A DNA stretch of 64,000 nt from Oxyruncus cristatus. Lineage: Eukaryota > Chordata > Aves > Passeriformes > Cotingidae. How positions within the stretch are numbered: the stretch's first letter is position 1; the number at the start of each line of letters is the position of its first letter. Location of the stretch: NCBI GenBank assembly GCA_013399855.1, contig VXAY01002187.1, positions 235,609 to 299,608 on the forward strand. The letters run 5' to 3'. The notes beneath the pieces were generated by a model. That model was not told the origin of the DNA. It did no database searches and was given only the letters and a program-made list of their open reading frames with translations. This document shows positions 1 to 11,900 of the stretch, one piece after another. Made by a program: the position numbers and the translations under genes.

Positions 1-360
1 GGTTTTGGTGGTGGTGGTGGTGGTGGTGGTGGTGGTGGTGGTGGTGGGAGGGTGGAAGAGCGTTGAGAGGAGCTGGGAGCAGAGGTTTTTCGGAGCCGGG
101 TTTGGCAGGGAGTTCTCGCTCGGCAGTGTTGTTCTCTGCGACAGCCGAGTTCCAGCGTGCTGCCTTCCTGAGTTCTGGTTCTGTTCTTCGTCCTGTGTCC
201 TGCCTTCTTGAACCATCCACAACTTCCACTTTATTGGTAGCCTGAAGCTCTTCATGAAAAGCTTCTGGGCTCCCTCGAGGGTGCGGTGGTGGCCCTGGGC
301 TCATACAGCAAATGGATCGTCTGGATAGAAATATATCTCCATCCTCCAAAGTTACGTGCC
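1..360 (+). promoter_or_regulatory. Probable 5' promoter-proximal CpG-rich segment of GSTCD
   Basis: This is the only stretch of the left end with frequent CpG and higher GC; beyond about 400 the sequence becomes AT-rich intron-like DNA. GSTCD exon C1 begins about 5.2 kb downstream and opens with a splice acceptor, so at least one upstream non-coding exon must exist here or just left of the window. In other vertebrates GSTCD and INTS12 are divergent from a shared promoter, which fits. I could not place a convincing exon 1 donor; candidates such as GTAGCC near 236 are weak. No INTS12 coding exon is visible on the minus strand. Confidence 0.4.
6..47. repeat. (TGG)n microsatellite
   Basis: About 14 uninterrupted TGG units at the extreme left end of the window, immediately before the CpG-richer segment. 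On the + strand this is a long series of GG runs with one-base spacers, able in principle to form two-tetrad G-quadruplexes. Read-through frames give polyvaline or polyglycine-like peptides, which are artefacts of the repeat. Confidence 0.95.
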
Positions 361-3300
361 ATAAGGCACACATGTTGCTTTGCACTAAGTTAAATATTGG
401 CTGCGTTTTTAAATGACATTATGTTGAGTGTTTCTCAAGCCTTCATGCGTCTGCTTTAGCAAAAGTTCTGTGTTACCCTGTAGTAATCATCAAATGAATG
501 ATGTCTTTTTCATTCTGAAAGGAATGAATTTCATTCAAACCGAAAGGAAGAGGATGCTTATGTGCTTACTTATTAATTCTGAATTTTTTAGTTTTTCATT
601 TTCACGGGAAACACTTGTTATTAGAGCAGTGATTTTCTTTATTACATTGTTAACACAGCAGCTTAGTGAAACTAATTGGTCTGTCATTTAATGCATGTTG
701 AAAAGGGACGAGAAAATGGTAAAACCCAGTATACTTAGTGAACTTTATACTTACATAATGTTTATTGTTTTAAGTAGCCGTGGTGACTTTTATGCCAAAG
801 GTAGACAACATTATTTATCTTGTCTTTACATTATGGTGCAAATCCTATATTGGTCTTTGCTTCTCATTTCCCCTCTTTCAAATTGTGACTATTGTAAATA
901 AGGCCAGTAGAATAAAAAGTCACCTGTTCCCGCAGAATTTATAGTCTAATTAGAGAAAAAAGTGCTGGGAAGAATGTTGTGAGCAAATAGTGCAGCGTTG
1001 TAGGTTTTGCCAGTTCTGTGTTGCGTGTTTTGTTCTATTGTGTGTGTCTGTGTCTGCTTTTGTCTTAGTAAGCTGCCAATGGAAGGGTAGCACTTACGTG
1101 AAAACACTTAAGTGAGAACAGTCAGCCAGTTAGGCTATTGAGACGAAAGGCTGTGCATAAATTCACAAGGAATGTAGACTCTACAGAGCTAAAACAGTGT
1201 GGAAAAGCATCTATCTTGGGAACAAAAAATATAGGGAACAACTTTATAAATGTCAGTGCTTAGAGACAAGATGTTAGGAGGAATTCTATGATGAAAAAGA
1301 TGGGAGAGGGGTAGGATATGGCAGTGTAAGGGTGTACAGTTAGTTTGAGGTGACAATTCAAAGTAGCATTATTTTCTCACTGGAAACAATACATGGAAAC
1401 ACAGGTAAGGTCACTTATAGACAGAAGTCCTGGGCAGATTAATTTAGTTTCTCTTCTGTGAGAGACTTGAGAATAAAATTAGCCTGATTGTAATTTTCGT
1501 TGTCATACACTAGCCTTAAAAAAACCCCAAAATCTCACAACCAACCAAACAACGAATCCTTTAAGAAAAATGTCTAATTTTTAGGCTTTCTGTAGGACAG
1601 AATTCCTGTGTGACAGTGAACTAAAATTCTCTTTGTGTTTCTATTTTTTTCAGATGTATAATGGTAACACAGGAAACTTGCAACCTGCAAGGCTTTTTGG
1701 GAGATGTTCAGTTACTGTTGTGATGAAGGGATATAGGAGTTTTTACAATAACCAGCAATATAAATAAACACAGACTGAATGCTTTGCTATTCTAATGAAA
1801 TTTGTAAGGAGGTCATGACAGAAGCCCATTTTGTTGAAATTACTTTTTAAAGTTTTTGTTGAAATTAAAGTATTAATTAATGAAAGTATTAGCTCTGTTG
1901 ATGTTGAAAAGCTCAGTGCAAGAAGCAGAGTGGGGTTTTCCACTGTTTTCTCTCCTTACTTTTTAAAGTTTGTTCTCCTGGTTTGAGAAGTATGTAACTT
2001 TAAACATCCCTGTAGTTGATATTTCCTGTTCTTTGGGGCTTTGGGAAGAAAAAATGTAGTAGTGTAGCGAATGAGAAGAATTTAGGACTATATTTTAAAA
2101 TAGTGGAACATTATATTGCAAAGACACCTTCACGTCAGGCACCATGAGAACTTGCAGGATCAGGGCCTTTAGCTGAGAGAGATCTGATTGCCCGTACAAG
2201 CCTGCATTCATATTCCGATTTTCTGACCCTTTAAAGAGAATGGAGTGGGTGGTTCTGGACTACATCTGCTTATACTGCTTCAGCAAGATCCTAGTATTGG
2301 TTTATATGGTTTCCATGACTTTTGATATATGTATACCTGAGGATGAGAATGGTTTAATTTGACCAGAAGTATTTTAAACTGAAAGAATACAGGTGGATTA
2401 ATAGGGTAGCATCAGCTGTGTTTACTGGGTTGAATACAAAGCAGGCCAGTGACCAACTAATCATTATTTCCAATAAGTTACTGTCTCTGGGACAGCTGCT
2501 ATTTGTCACTCATTGCTGCTGGGTTGAAGTAATTTTGCTCAGCAGATTGGAGGAGAATTCACACTGAGGCTGTTCACCCTTTCATCTACCAGTTTTCAAG
2601 CAGTAGTCTGATTAGTAGTACCTCTACTTGGGCATCTTTCAAATACTTGTTTTCTTTTTAGTCTAATGACACATTACCCTTTGTGAAACAGTGCTTCAGA
2701 GCTGCTACTCTGGGTAAGAGTGGGCAAGGGTCTGTGTACCTGTTGAGAGTACCTGTGAGGTGAAAAGATTAGTGTTTTACTTGGGCAGTACTGAGTGATG
2801 GATGTGGAATAATTTCTAACAATGGGTCATTAATAGTTGGAAACCATCGAATAATGTACTTTGGAAATAGAAACCTCATCAGAATTTACCAAAGTATTTA
2901 TCAGTTCTATATAACATGATAATGACCAAAATAACTGATTGTGTCCATTAAGGTCAACCAGAAGAAAAAATTCATCAGTGAAGCGATTGGTAAGGTGTAT
3001 GTATATGTCTGAGTGGCCAGGAAAAGATGGGCTTGTGTGCTCCTTGAGTTCCCATGGAAAATAAAAATAATAACCCAAATGCATATGATGCTACTGTTTA
3101 ATATTGAAAGTAGTACTGTAGTGGAGAATATAGGAGTTTAAATTCTAGTCACTATGGGTTTAACAGGTAAGACTAACTCTTGCCTCCTTAGCAGTGCCTT
3201 CACTGTGTAATTTCTACCACAGAGCTGTACTTATGGTATTGAGTCTGTCTTGGCTTACATGCTGTCAAGATTTATCCAACTAAAATAGCTTCTGGGAAAG

Positions 3301-5531
3301 TAGGTATTTCATTATGTATTGTCCTGTTCTTTGTTTGGCAGGTGTATTAATTAAGGAAAAGCAACAGTATTCATAGTAGAGTCATTGTTCTTCTGAGACA
3401 ATAACATGTCATGTAATGGTTTAAAAATACCTTGCTATAACAGTCATTAGTATGATCTTAGTGTCAGGTGGATGTGATTTTATTCTTCCACTGCCTTCCT
3501 TTAGGCAGTTGATTTGGCCCTGTGATAGATAATATGAAGTAGTAAATTTGATGTACATGTCTACATGAAGAAAAAATAATCCAATAATCAGGATATATCA
3601 AATGAAAACCTTTTTTTGCTTTTTAAATAATTCCATCATATTCATGTAACTGCAGAAAGACCTTATTAATCCAGACAGCTATTTGAAAGACTTGTGTTGT
3701 TCCAGTGTCACTGGTGCTTTATATATATGTATATAAAAAACATTCTGGCCTTCCTTAGTTATTTACTGAATCATAGAATCATAGAATCAGATGGGTTGGA
3801 AAGGACCTCTGAGATCATCAAGTCCAACCCTTGATCCAACACCACTGCGGTTACTAGACTATGGCCCTCAGTGCCACGTCCAGCCTCATCTTGAAAACCT
3901 CCAGGGATGGAGAATCCACCCCTTCCCTGGGCAGCCCATTGCAATGGCTGATTACCCTCTCTGTAAAGAATTTCTTTCTGATATCTAACCTAACCCTCCC
4001 CTGGCAGAGCTTAAGGCCATGCCCTCTTGTCTTACTGCTGGTTGCCTGGGAGAAGAGACCACCCCCCACCTGGCTATGACCTCCTTTCAGGGAGTTGTAG
4101 AGAGCAATGAGGTCTCCCCTGAGCCTTCTCTTCTCCAGGCTAAACAACCCCAGCTCCCTCAGCCTCTCCTCATAGGACTTGTGCTCAAGTCCCTTCCCCA
4201 GCCAGGTTACTCTTCTCTGGACCTGCTCCAGCACCTCAATATCCTTCCTGAACTGAGGGGCCCAGAACTGGACACAGCACTCCAGGTGTGGCCTCACCAG
4301 CGCTGAGTACAGGGGCAGAATCACCTCCCTCTTCCTGCTGGCCACACTGTTCCTGATCCAGGCTAGGATGCCATTGGCCTTCTTGGCCACCTGGGCACAC
4401 TCTGGCTCATGTTCAGCTTCCTGTCAATCCAAACTCCCAGATCCCTTTGTGCCTGGCTGCTCTCCAGCCACTCCGTGCCCAGCCTGTAACGCTGCAGGGG
4501 GTTGTTGTGGCCAAAGTGCAGGACCCGGCACTTGGCCTTGTTGAACCTCATCCCGCTGGAATCAGCCCAGCTCTCCAGTCTGTCCAGGTCCCTCTGCAGA
4601 GCTCTCCTGCCTTCCAGCTGATCGACGCTCCCCCCCCAGCTCGGTGTCAACTGCACTACAGCTGTGGTCTGTAGTGCTTGCTGTAAGAGCCCCATCTAGT
4701 GTCTAAGGCTTTTCAATGCAAGCTGTGATTTGTAGGTTAATGGGCAATTCCACTGAGGAATGGAGCATAAAAATTATTGCATCAGTGCTTTGTGTTAAAC
4801 TGGTATGGAATATTGTAATAGGAAAAATGTAGTTTTTCCACCCACTATGAGGAAAATTAATTTCAGCTTTTAATATATTGAGAAGATATTAATTTCAGCA
4901 GTGCTACTGTTGTATTCAACTGCTTGAAGTAGTTGGGTGTTTGAGGTGTTAATGTATCATTTGTGAAAGGAATGTTTATTTTCTTCTGTGTCCTTCAGTT
5001 ATTATTTCTCCAGGCTCTAGATTAACTTTTAATGCAGAAACAAATATTATTTCCCATGGCCTAAATACCCTCCATAAATGCCTTTCAGCAGTTACAGAAA
5101 GACAAGTGTGTGTATTACAGAACTGACTGCTGTAGATATGTGCATTTTCAATAATACATTGTTAATGTTGTGGGAGATTTTGAGTGAAAAAAAAACCAAA
5201 AAACCTTGCTATAAAATGTTTATGCACCTAAAAATTGAAAACATATTCTTTTGGTTTTGTTTGATGTCAGAAATGTGCTAAAATGTAAAAAGAAAAAGTA
5301 CACAAGTCATTTTCCTATCCATGATCTGTATGTGAAGAGACAATGTATACGTGAAACTGTTCCTTTCTCTCAAAAAGGGCCTGCAGTCCAAATATACAGG
5401 CAGGATGTCTGTAGTAGTGTCTTATGTTAAAATCAGTTGTAGCAGATAGTGAAAGAACCAGTGTTTTAAAATTTTTTTCGTTCTAAATTCTGTATTCTTT
5501 TATGAATGTCATTCTCTGATTTCTGTTTCAG
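361..5531 (+). other. Presumed first intron of GSTCD (5' part), with one CR1
   Basis: AT-rich DNA without recognisable coding exons, ending in the acceptor TTCTGTTTCAG at 5521-5531. It holds the antisense CR1 at 3768-4665 and otherwise nothing I can identify. The open frames at 428-691, 695-901 and 2830-3084 lack any family resemblance and look like chance. Confidence 0.6.
3768..4665 (-). mobile_element. CR1 LINE, 5'-truncated, antisense to GSTCD
   Basis: The left edge carries the CR1 3' terminal repeat in reverse (two tandem GAATCATA-type units), followed by the hallmark TTGGAAAGGACCTC segment. Minus-strand translation over 4390-3854 gives the C-terminal part of CR1 ORF2, including the stretches [19 protein letters not shown] and [21 protein letters not shown] second frame over 4660-4363 gives the preceding part ([20 protein letters not shown]). 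The two frames are offset near 4390, so at least one frameshift separates them. Only about 0.9 kb of a family about 4.5 kb long when complete is present, the usual 5' truncation. Non-functional. Confidence 0.95.
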
Positions 5532-5963
5532 GAACTTCAGCTCAGGAGGAAGATGAAAGATTGTGTCACTGAAGAGCATTTATATTTGGCTTTTTCTCAT
5601 CAGTACAGAGATAGTATCTTTCCTCTTCATACATCTATCTCCCTGTTTTTGCTATCCTACTGCGACTGCAAATTATTTAAAATTTTCTTAGTGCCGACTG
5701 GTGAAGATGTGGGTGATCAGTGTGTGACAAAAAACCTCCCTGGTGATCTTGAGGTCCGTTTAATCTCCAGGTGCCACCTTCCAGAGGTTGTGCAGAGCTG
5801 CAGTTTGCCTGCAGTAGTCGTGAAAGATGGCAAATTCTGCCGAGCTGGGCTTTCTGTTGTCTTAAGACATATAATACAGAAAACATACGAGGCAGATCCA
5901 TCTAAAAAGGATGTTTTGGAACTCTTGGGCTTTAAGAAGACTTGCTTAAAAGCCTGTGCTGAA
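5532..5963 (+). CDS. GSTCD: GSTCD coding exon C1 (5' UTR 5532-5552, residues 1-137)
   Basis: The acceptor is TTTCAG at 5526-5531 and the donor GAA|GTGAGT at 5963/5964. The ATG at 5553 is chosen because it aligns with the vertebrate GSTCD start and has A at -3. The frame is open from the acceptor to this ATG, so an upstream coding exon cannot be formally excluded. It encodes the thioredoxin-like N-terminal part, with the cysteine-bearing strand [15 protein letters not shown] at 33-47, [16 protein letters not shown] at 84-99 and the helix LRHIIQ. There is no obvious CxxC redox motif: the cysteines at 37 and 39 are spaced CxC. It ends in phase 0 at the conserved junction KACAE|VSQW. Confidence 0.96.
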
Positions 5964-8900
5964 GTGAGTGCCTTTCTTTCTCTTAGATACATTGATGGTC
6001 TTTTATTAGCACTAAATGCTCTGAAGTAGACTCTTAATATTGATGTAAACTAAGGTTTTTTTAGTGAGAAATTTCATTTTCTAAGCAAATGAAATTTCTC
6101 ACTAAGAAATTTCTCCTCTATGGAGAAGTATCTGTACTTTGGCATAAAGATGAAAATAATTATTTTTGAAGATAGTACTTAGCAGCGCAAAAAACCCCTT
6201 AAAATTCAAAAAATATATCAGATCTCTGTTTCATGATTAGCAGTATAAATGGGTTCTAAAGTTTGAAGTAAACTAAGAAATATCTAATTTATTTTTAATT
6301 TTGATTTCAAGAGTACCAAAATACTGTTAGGCTTCTCTTCCAGGGTGCACTGCTGGCTTGTGTTTAGCTTATCCTTGCCAGGTTGTCCACTGTCTTTTCA
6401 GCAGAGTGGCTACATGGCCAGGTGGCCAGTCCCTAGCCTGTACTATTCCACTGGTTTAGTCTGTCCTAGGTGTGGAATATTCTATTTCTGTCAGCCCACT
6501 TCCTAGCCCGTGCAGGCCCACGTGAATAGCGTCTCTTTCATGGAGTTTGTTGACTGCTCTGCTCAATTCACTGTTGTCCTTGATGTGAGTGTAATCCATC
6601 ACCCACCTCCAGGTAAAGATGATCAAATAGGATAGGCCTCAGCATAGACCCTTAAAGATTTCCCCTACTAACTGACCTTCAGGTAGCATGTGAACCATTA
6701 ACCAACACTACCCTTTGAGTTGAGATTTCAGCCTATTTATCACATAGCAGTTTACTCCTCTGACATCTCGTCCATCTAGACTTGCCTTCCTCGCTCCTCT
6801 CAGGAGGCTGAGCTCCACCCTGTCAGGATTGCTACATCCATGGTTTCCATTGATTACCATGCCTCCAACCTGGCTCATCCCTGTTGGTGTGTAGCAGATC
6901 TGGAGGAGCCCATCTCTGTGTTAGTGCACATAGTGCTGGTGTAAAGAAGTTGTCCCTGACATCCTCCAGAAACCTCTGTAATCCCTTGGAACTGCTGGAA
7001 AGCTTCATTCTGTATTTCAGAGGGCTTCAAAGTGAGTGAACTGAATAAGAAAAGACAGGAGTTTAAAAATTGTAAAACCTTTAAGTACAGGTAATGAGAG
7101 AAAGAGGACAAGGGCAAGAGCGTGAAAAAAATAAGTAATATTTTTAAAGTGCTGTTCAGTTAGATAAAAGTTTTTTTGTTGTTGCATGTTAAAAACCCAC
7201 TAATGATAATGCACTTCTGAAAATAAAAGTGCTCAAAATCTGTTTGGTGTAATCAGGTCTTATTACCACTATTTGGTAGAGAGGGCATACATAAATTGAT
7301 CACAGCTTTGCCTGTCATGAGTTTTGCAGCCACTCTAATATTAGGTTATTATTGTATTATAAGGAATAAAAATATGCTATACTGGATAACTGCTCATTCT
7401 GTTGTATATAAGGTTTAGCTTCCTAATTCTGCAGTAGCAAAAGTAATAATGTCTGAGTTTCTAAGATTAACAAAGAAAACTGGAATTCCTTTGCTTGAAG
7501 TGAACCAAAGTGTATCCTGGATTTTGTTTCTCTTTCTGTAGAGACATTAATTACATAAATTTATTTGACAGGTTAGCCAGTGGACCAGGCTTTGTGAGAT
7601 CAGCATTCCTCTGGCTGTGGAAAGGTTTTTGACAGCATCTCCTGAGCACTGTCAGGCTGTTCCTCCTGACATTTTACAGTTTGAAAGGAAGCTTGGAGAA
7701 CCTGTCCGAGTGCATAACGATGACAAAATTCGTAGGCAAAAACTTCAACAGCAGAAGGCAGGTGCCAAGGCTGCAGTGCCTGTACTTGGTGAAGAAGCGA
7801 CACAGGAATTAAAAACAGGGGAAGTGCATGAGCATCCACTCCCAAGTTTGGAACTGAGTGTAGCTTTCTCCAAGCTACTTGTCCAGGAAGCATCAGATAC
7901 AGTCAACAGAGAGGCGTCCCACATCAGGAGAACCAAAACCTCTGACCTTCCAGTGTTGGACCACATCTTTGCAGAAGGGCTTTATTTTACTGTGGCAGAT
8001 ATAGTGCTTTTGCCATGCATCCATCAGTTCTTGGTAAGATGACAAATTCTGCTAACATTAACTAGTGTGTATATATGTTTTTTAAGAACCTGAAAGTTAT
8101 AAAATACATTATTTTAAAACATATTGTAGCATTTACAGTGTGACCTTAACTCAAAACAGAAGATGCCTTTGTTCCTGTACAAACACAAAATCCAGGGATC
8201 GGTGAGATCACTAAAATTACTTTTAAATACATAGCATATAAGTACTTAGTAAACACTGTTAACTGTTAAAATATTCTAGTGAAGTATTTTGGTACTGAGT
8301 TGCCCAGAAAATAGTAATTTTAAAATAGTTGTACCAGTGACTCGAGCTCGACTTCAAAACTGGTTCTACAGTGGGAAAAACTTCTGTGGCAAGACTGTGC
8401 AAGAGTCTTGTGCAGCACAATCTGTGTACTTAGTTTTATAAGGATTTACGCACAGGAAAGATTTAAGGAAGTGACAGCTGTGTCTTTATTTCCCATGACA
8501 ATAAAATGATACAGTAAATTTGCCTGCTAGCAGCATTCCTGCACTTCCTGTGTGAGATTTATAGCTAAGCTGGTGTCTCTTGCCAGGAAGAGCTCTGAGT
8601 GAGGATGGTATTGGCATTTTGATTTTGCAAGTTGCTTTGCCAAATTTGCCTTATGGTGTTTGAAAACAAAGGGAATTCCTGGAGAAGATGCTGCTAGTCA
8701 GATTGAGAGAAACAATCTAAAATCAAGATAGGGACTATCAAACATTAATAATGTGACTTTATAACTTCTTTAGCCAATATCATAATCCTCAGTGGATTGA
8801 TGATAGCAATATTGGAGTCCAGAAGTAGGTTAATATGGCTACCTCTGAATTTAGATGATGAATTATTTTACAGAAATTGTTCTTAATTCACATCTGCTTT

Positions 8901-11900
8901 GTTTGTTTTGTGGATCACATAATTGAAGATGAATGGCAACTTCTGTGTGGATGATACTAAACAAAAGTATTAAGACAAAATGCTTTCCTACTATTTAAAA
9001 ATCTTTAAAGTATTTCAGTCTATGTTTTTCCAAGACCTTTTTAATAAGAAGAACATGACTTTTTTTAGTAATTTTTTGATTTACTGGTTCTGGGCATGAG
9101 AAGATTCTTGGATCAAATGCTTCATTGATTTCAGCAATGCAATGGAAATTGTTCTGTAGATGTACTGTGAGCAGCTGAGAATTATGTAGTTATTTACTTT
9201 TTCCATGTGACCCTTGAGCCCTGGTCTGCAGCTGATGAACTATATAATACGCTTGTATAGCTCACGCCAAGGATTGCCCTAAAACCTGGCTTTTTACCTG
9301 AATTACAAGAGCTCTCAGGTAATGTTACTTTATTTCTCTTCTCTGATAAGTGATCATTGTCTTAGAAATTATACCCTGATTCCTACAGTTATTGAAATTG
9401 AATAACTTGGATCGGAAAGCTTCTTGCAAGCAGTGAGTTGAAACTGCTCTCATTGATGGAAATGTCAGAGTTTAGTTCCGTATTCAAGTGTTGTTTGTCA
9501 GTTGTACAACTGGACTTCCTGGATTGTGTTTAAAAAAATCACTGCAGTTGCATTTCCACTTTGATTTAAGGATGTGAATAATAATGAAGTCTTCAGTGAG
9601 TATATGTCTGGAAAGTTACACACCATAAATGTGAGGAGACCTGACTAGCTGATTGTAAGTTTAATTACCAAAAGTAAGATAATGAAGCTGAAGAGTTGTT
9701 TTCCATTACCTCATTCCATTGCAGTTATCTTTCTGAGGTTAGCTTTGTTGCACTTTCTAGTAGTTGTAACTGTTGAAAATTAATAGAAGTGTAACAGAAG
9801 CTCAGTTCCTCATCTGGAAGAAACCGCTATTCTGTTTTTAAAATACAATTTAGAACACTTGATAACAAGTGTAACAGTGCTTCTTAGAATTGCTTTCCAA
9901 AAGACTTCTTTCTTAAATGAATTAATGTATCTTTACCTGTGTTACTGTGAGGGTATTAAATTAGATACTAAAATCACACAGTTTATCCTTCTTTTGCGCC
10001 TTTAACTATTGCTAATTACTTGTGATTACCCTAAGCATATTACAAACACAGCCTGCAAGAGAGCTGCTTGAAATTTCATGTCATTTCAAGTATTCTTTAC
10101 CAATTTCTATTTCCATACTCCATAGACAGATTCGTGGAGGAATGCTGATTTTGTATGGCTTTTTCCGCCTTTTCCTGTAATCATGATGTTTGTTTTCTGT
10201 TTAAAGTGGGCACAACATTACAAGGTAGTTCAGGCTGGAATAACTGAGGTTGGAGGGCACCTCTGGAGCTCATCTTGTCTAACCCCCCAGCTTAAAGAAG
10301 GGTCAGCTAGAGCCAGTTGCCCAGGATCATGTCCAGTCATATTTTGAGTGTGTTTCTAAGGATGGAGACTTCACAACCTCTCCTGTTAAGAAGATGGTCT
10401 TCATTGTTTTGAAACATTTGGGAATCTAAAGAAAATTATTTAATTTCACCAAATGCATCCTTTTTAAAAGTAACTGGACTTTTTGTAAAATGTGATCTGG
10501 TGTAATTTTTTTAATATGTGCAACATATTCTTACTAAAGAAATTTTTGATTCTGTTTTTTACACTTAAAATTCTAATTTCTATTGAAGGCCACATCAGCT
10601 CATAATCACATACACTGAACCCAGAAAAGAAATATACTGGTTACCATTGTTGTACAAAAATATGTAATTAAGATTGTAAAAAAGTCTCAATAAATACATG
10701 ACTTTAAGAAAAAGAAATAGATTTGATCCACTCTTACTAGAAAAAGTTGCAGATGTAGTGCAAAGACTTCAGTAAAGAAGAGGGATAATGTATGTCTGTT
10801 TCTGTTTTGCTGTTGCCCCACAGCGTAAGGTATTTCAGGCTTGCAGTTCCCAGCAAAACAGCTGTTGGTGGATGAGCTTCTAAGAACTGCAGGCTACTTG
10901 TGGGAAAGAACAACATTCAGGTGGTCTTGCTTAGAGTTCAGTATTCATGGCAAATTACTGCATTGTTTGTTTTTTTTTCTCTGACTACCAACCAAGATGA
11001 ATCATTCCTATGTTGGGAAATGGCATGTAGTTAAGAATATTATTTAAATTGAGCTTTTTTTTTACTGATTGAAATGATGATTAACATTGGTCATGTAAAT
11101 CTTTTCATCCTATTAAGCAAACAGGGATTGCAGATACCTGCAATTGTATAACCATCATGCTATGCATACACATCCTTGGCATGGAGCTGAGCTCACTTCT
11201 GTAGTTTATGCCTTCTGGTGGCTTGTAGGAAGAAATTTACAGTAGTGAGTAACCTTCCCATTTTATTTTTCTAGGTTTCCAGCAAGAAACAAGGCAGAAA
11301 CCTGGTAAATTTGCCGCTGATATCCACTTGGTATCAAAGAGTTCAAGAAGTACCTGGAGTAAAGAAAGCTGCTGGCAAATGCAATATGGAGCTTCTCCAG
11401 CTTCCAGAGTTGATGTCTGCTCCAGAGGAACGGGCACAGGACTTCTCTTCAGTTCCTGATGAGTTAGAAGGGGAGAACGAAGATAGTCATTTTATAGGTG
11501 GTCCAAGGCCAACTATGACTAAGTTAATGGTAATTTAAGGTTTTTAATGAGTTATTTTTAGTAGCAATATTCTACTTGATTTGTAGTAAGTAAAATTTTA
11601 TTGGAATTGTAGAAACTAATTCTGACAGCCTTGAACAATTTAATATGTCTTGTTTTTCTTACATCTGATATGCATTGATTTAGAATTGATTTTTCTTTCT
11701 CTTCTGATATTTGACCAATTCAGGAATGGAGCAAAGATAGGACTGGTAAAAGCCCTGTCAATAACTCAGAATAATCAAAGTAACTTTTTGTTTGAATCTC
11801 TGTATTGTATTCATCTTTTAAAGATATTTATGTAAAGGATGAGAAAAAACCCTATTCCTTTTATGTTTGGCTTCATTATTCAACCCTTTCTGGTTTTTTT

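Larger units (their letters stand above)
5964..7571 (+). other. Intron C1-C2 (1608 nt)
   Basis: A GT-AG intron starting GTGAGT and ending TTTGACAG. It contains a perfect 19-bp hairpin at 6061-6105 and a diverged antisense CR1 reverse-transcriptase fragment at about 6330-6880. Nothing else was recognised. Confidence 0.9.

Noticed and set aside
5..245. Short plus-strand frames at the window start
   Set aside because: Driven by the (TGG)n repeat and the GC-rich leader. No similarity to INTS12 or GSTCD.
3854..4390. 178-codon minus-strand frame as a possible host gene
   Set aside because: It is the C-terminal part of CR1 ORF2 and belongs to the truncated element at 3768-4665.
8798..8865. TGATGAT followed by CTGA as a possible C/D-box snoRNA
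   Set aside because: There is no complementary terminal stem around the boxes and no C'/D' pair; such short motifs recur by chance.
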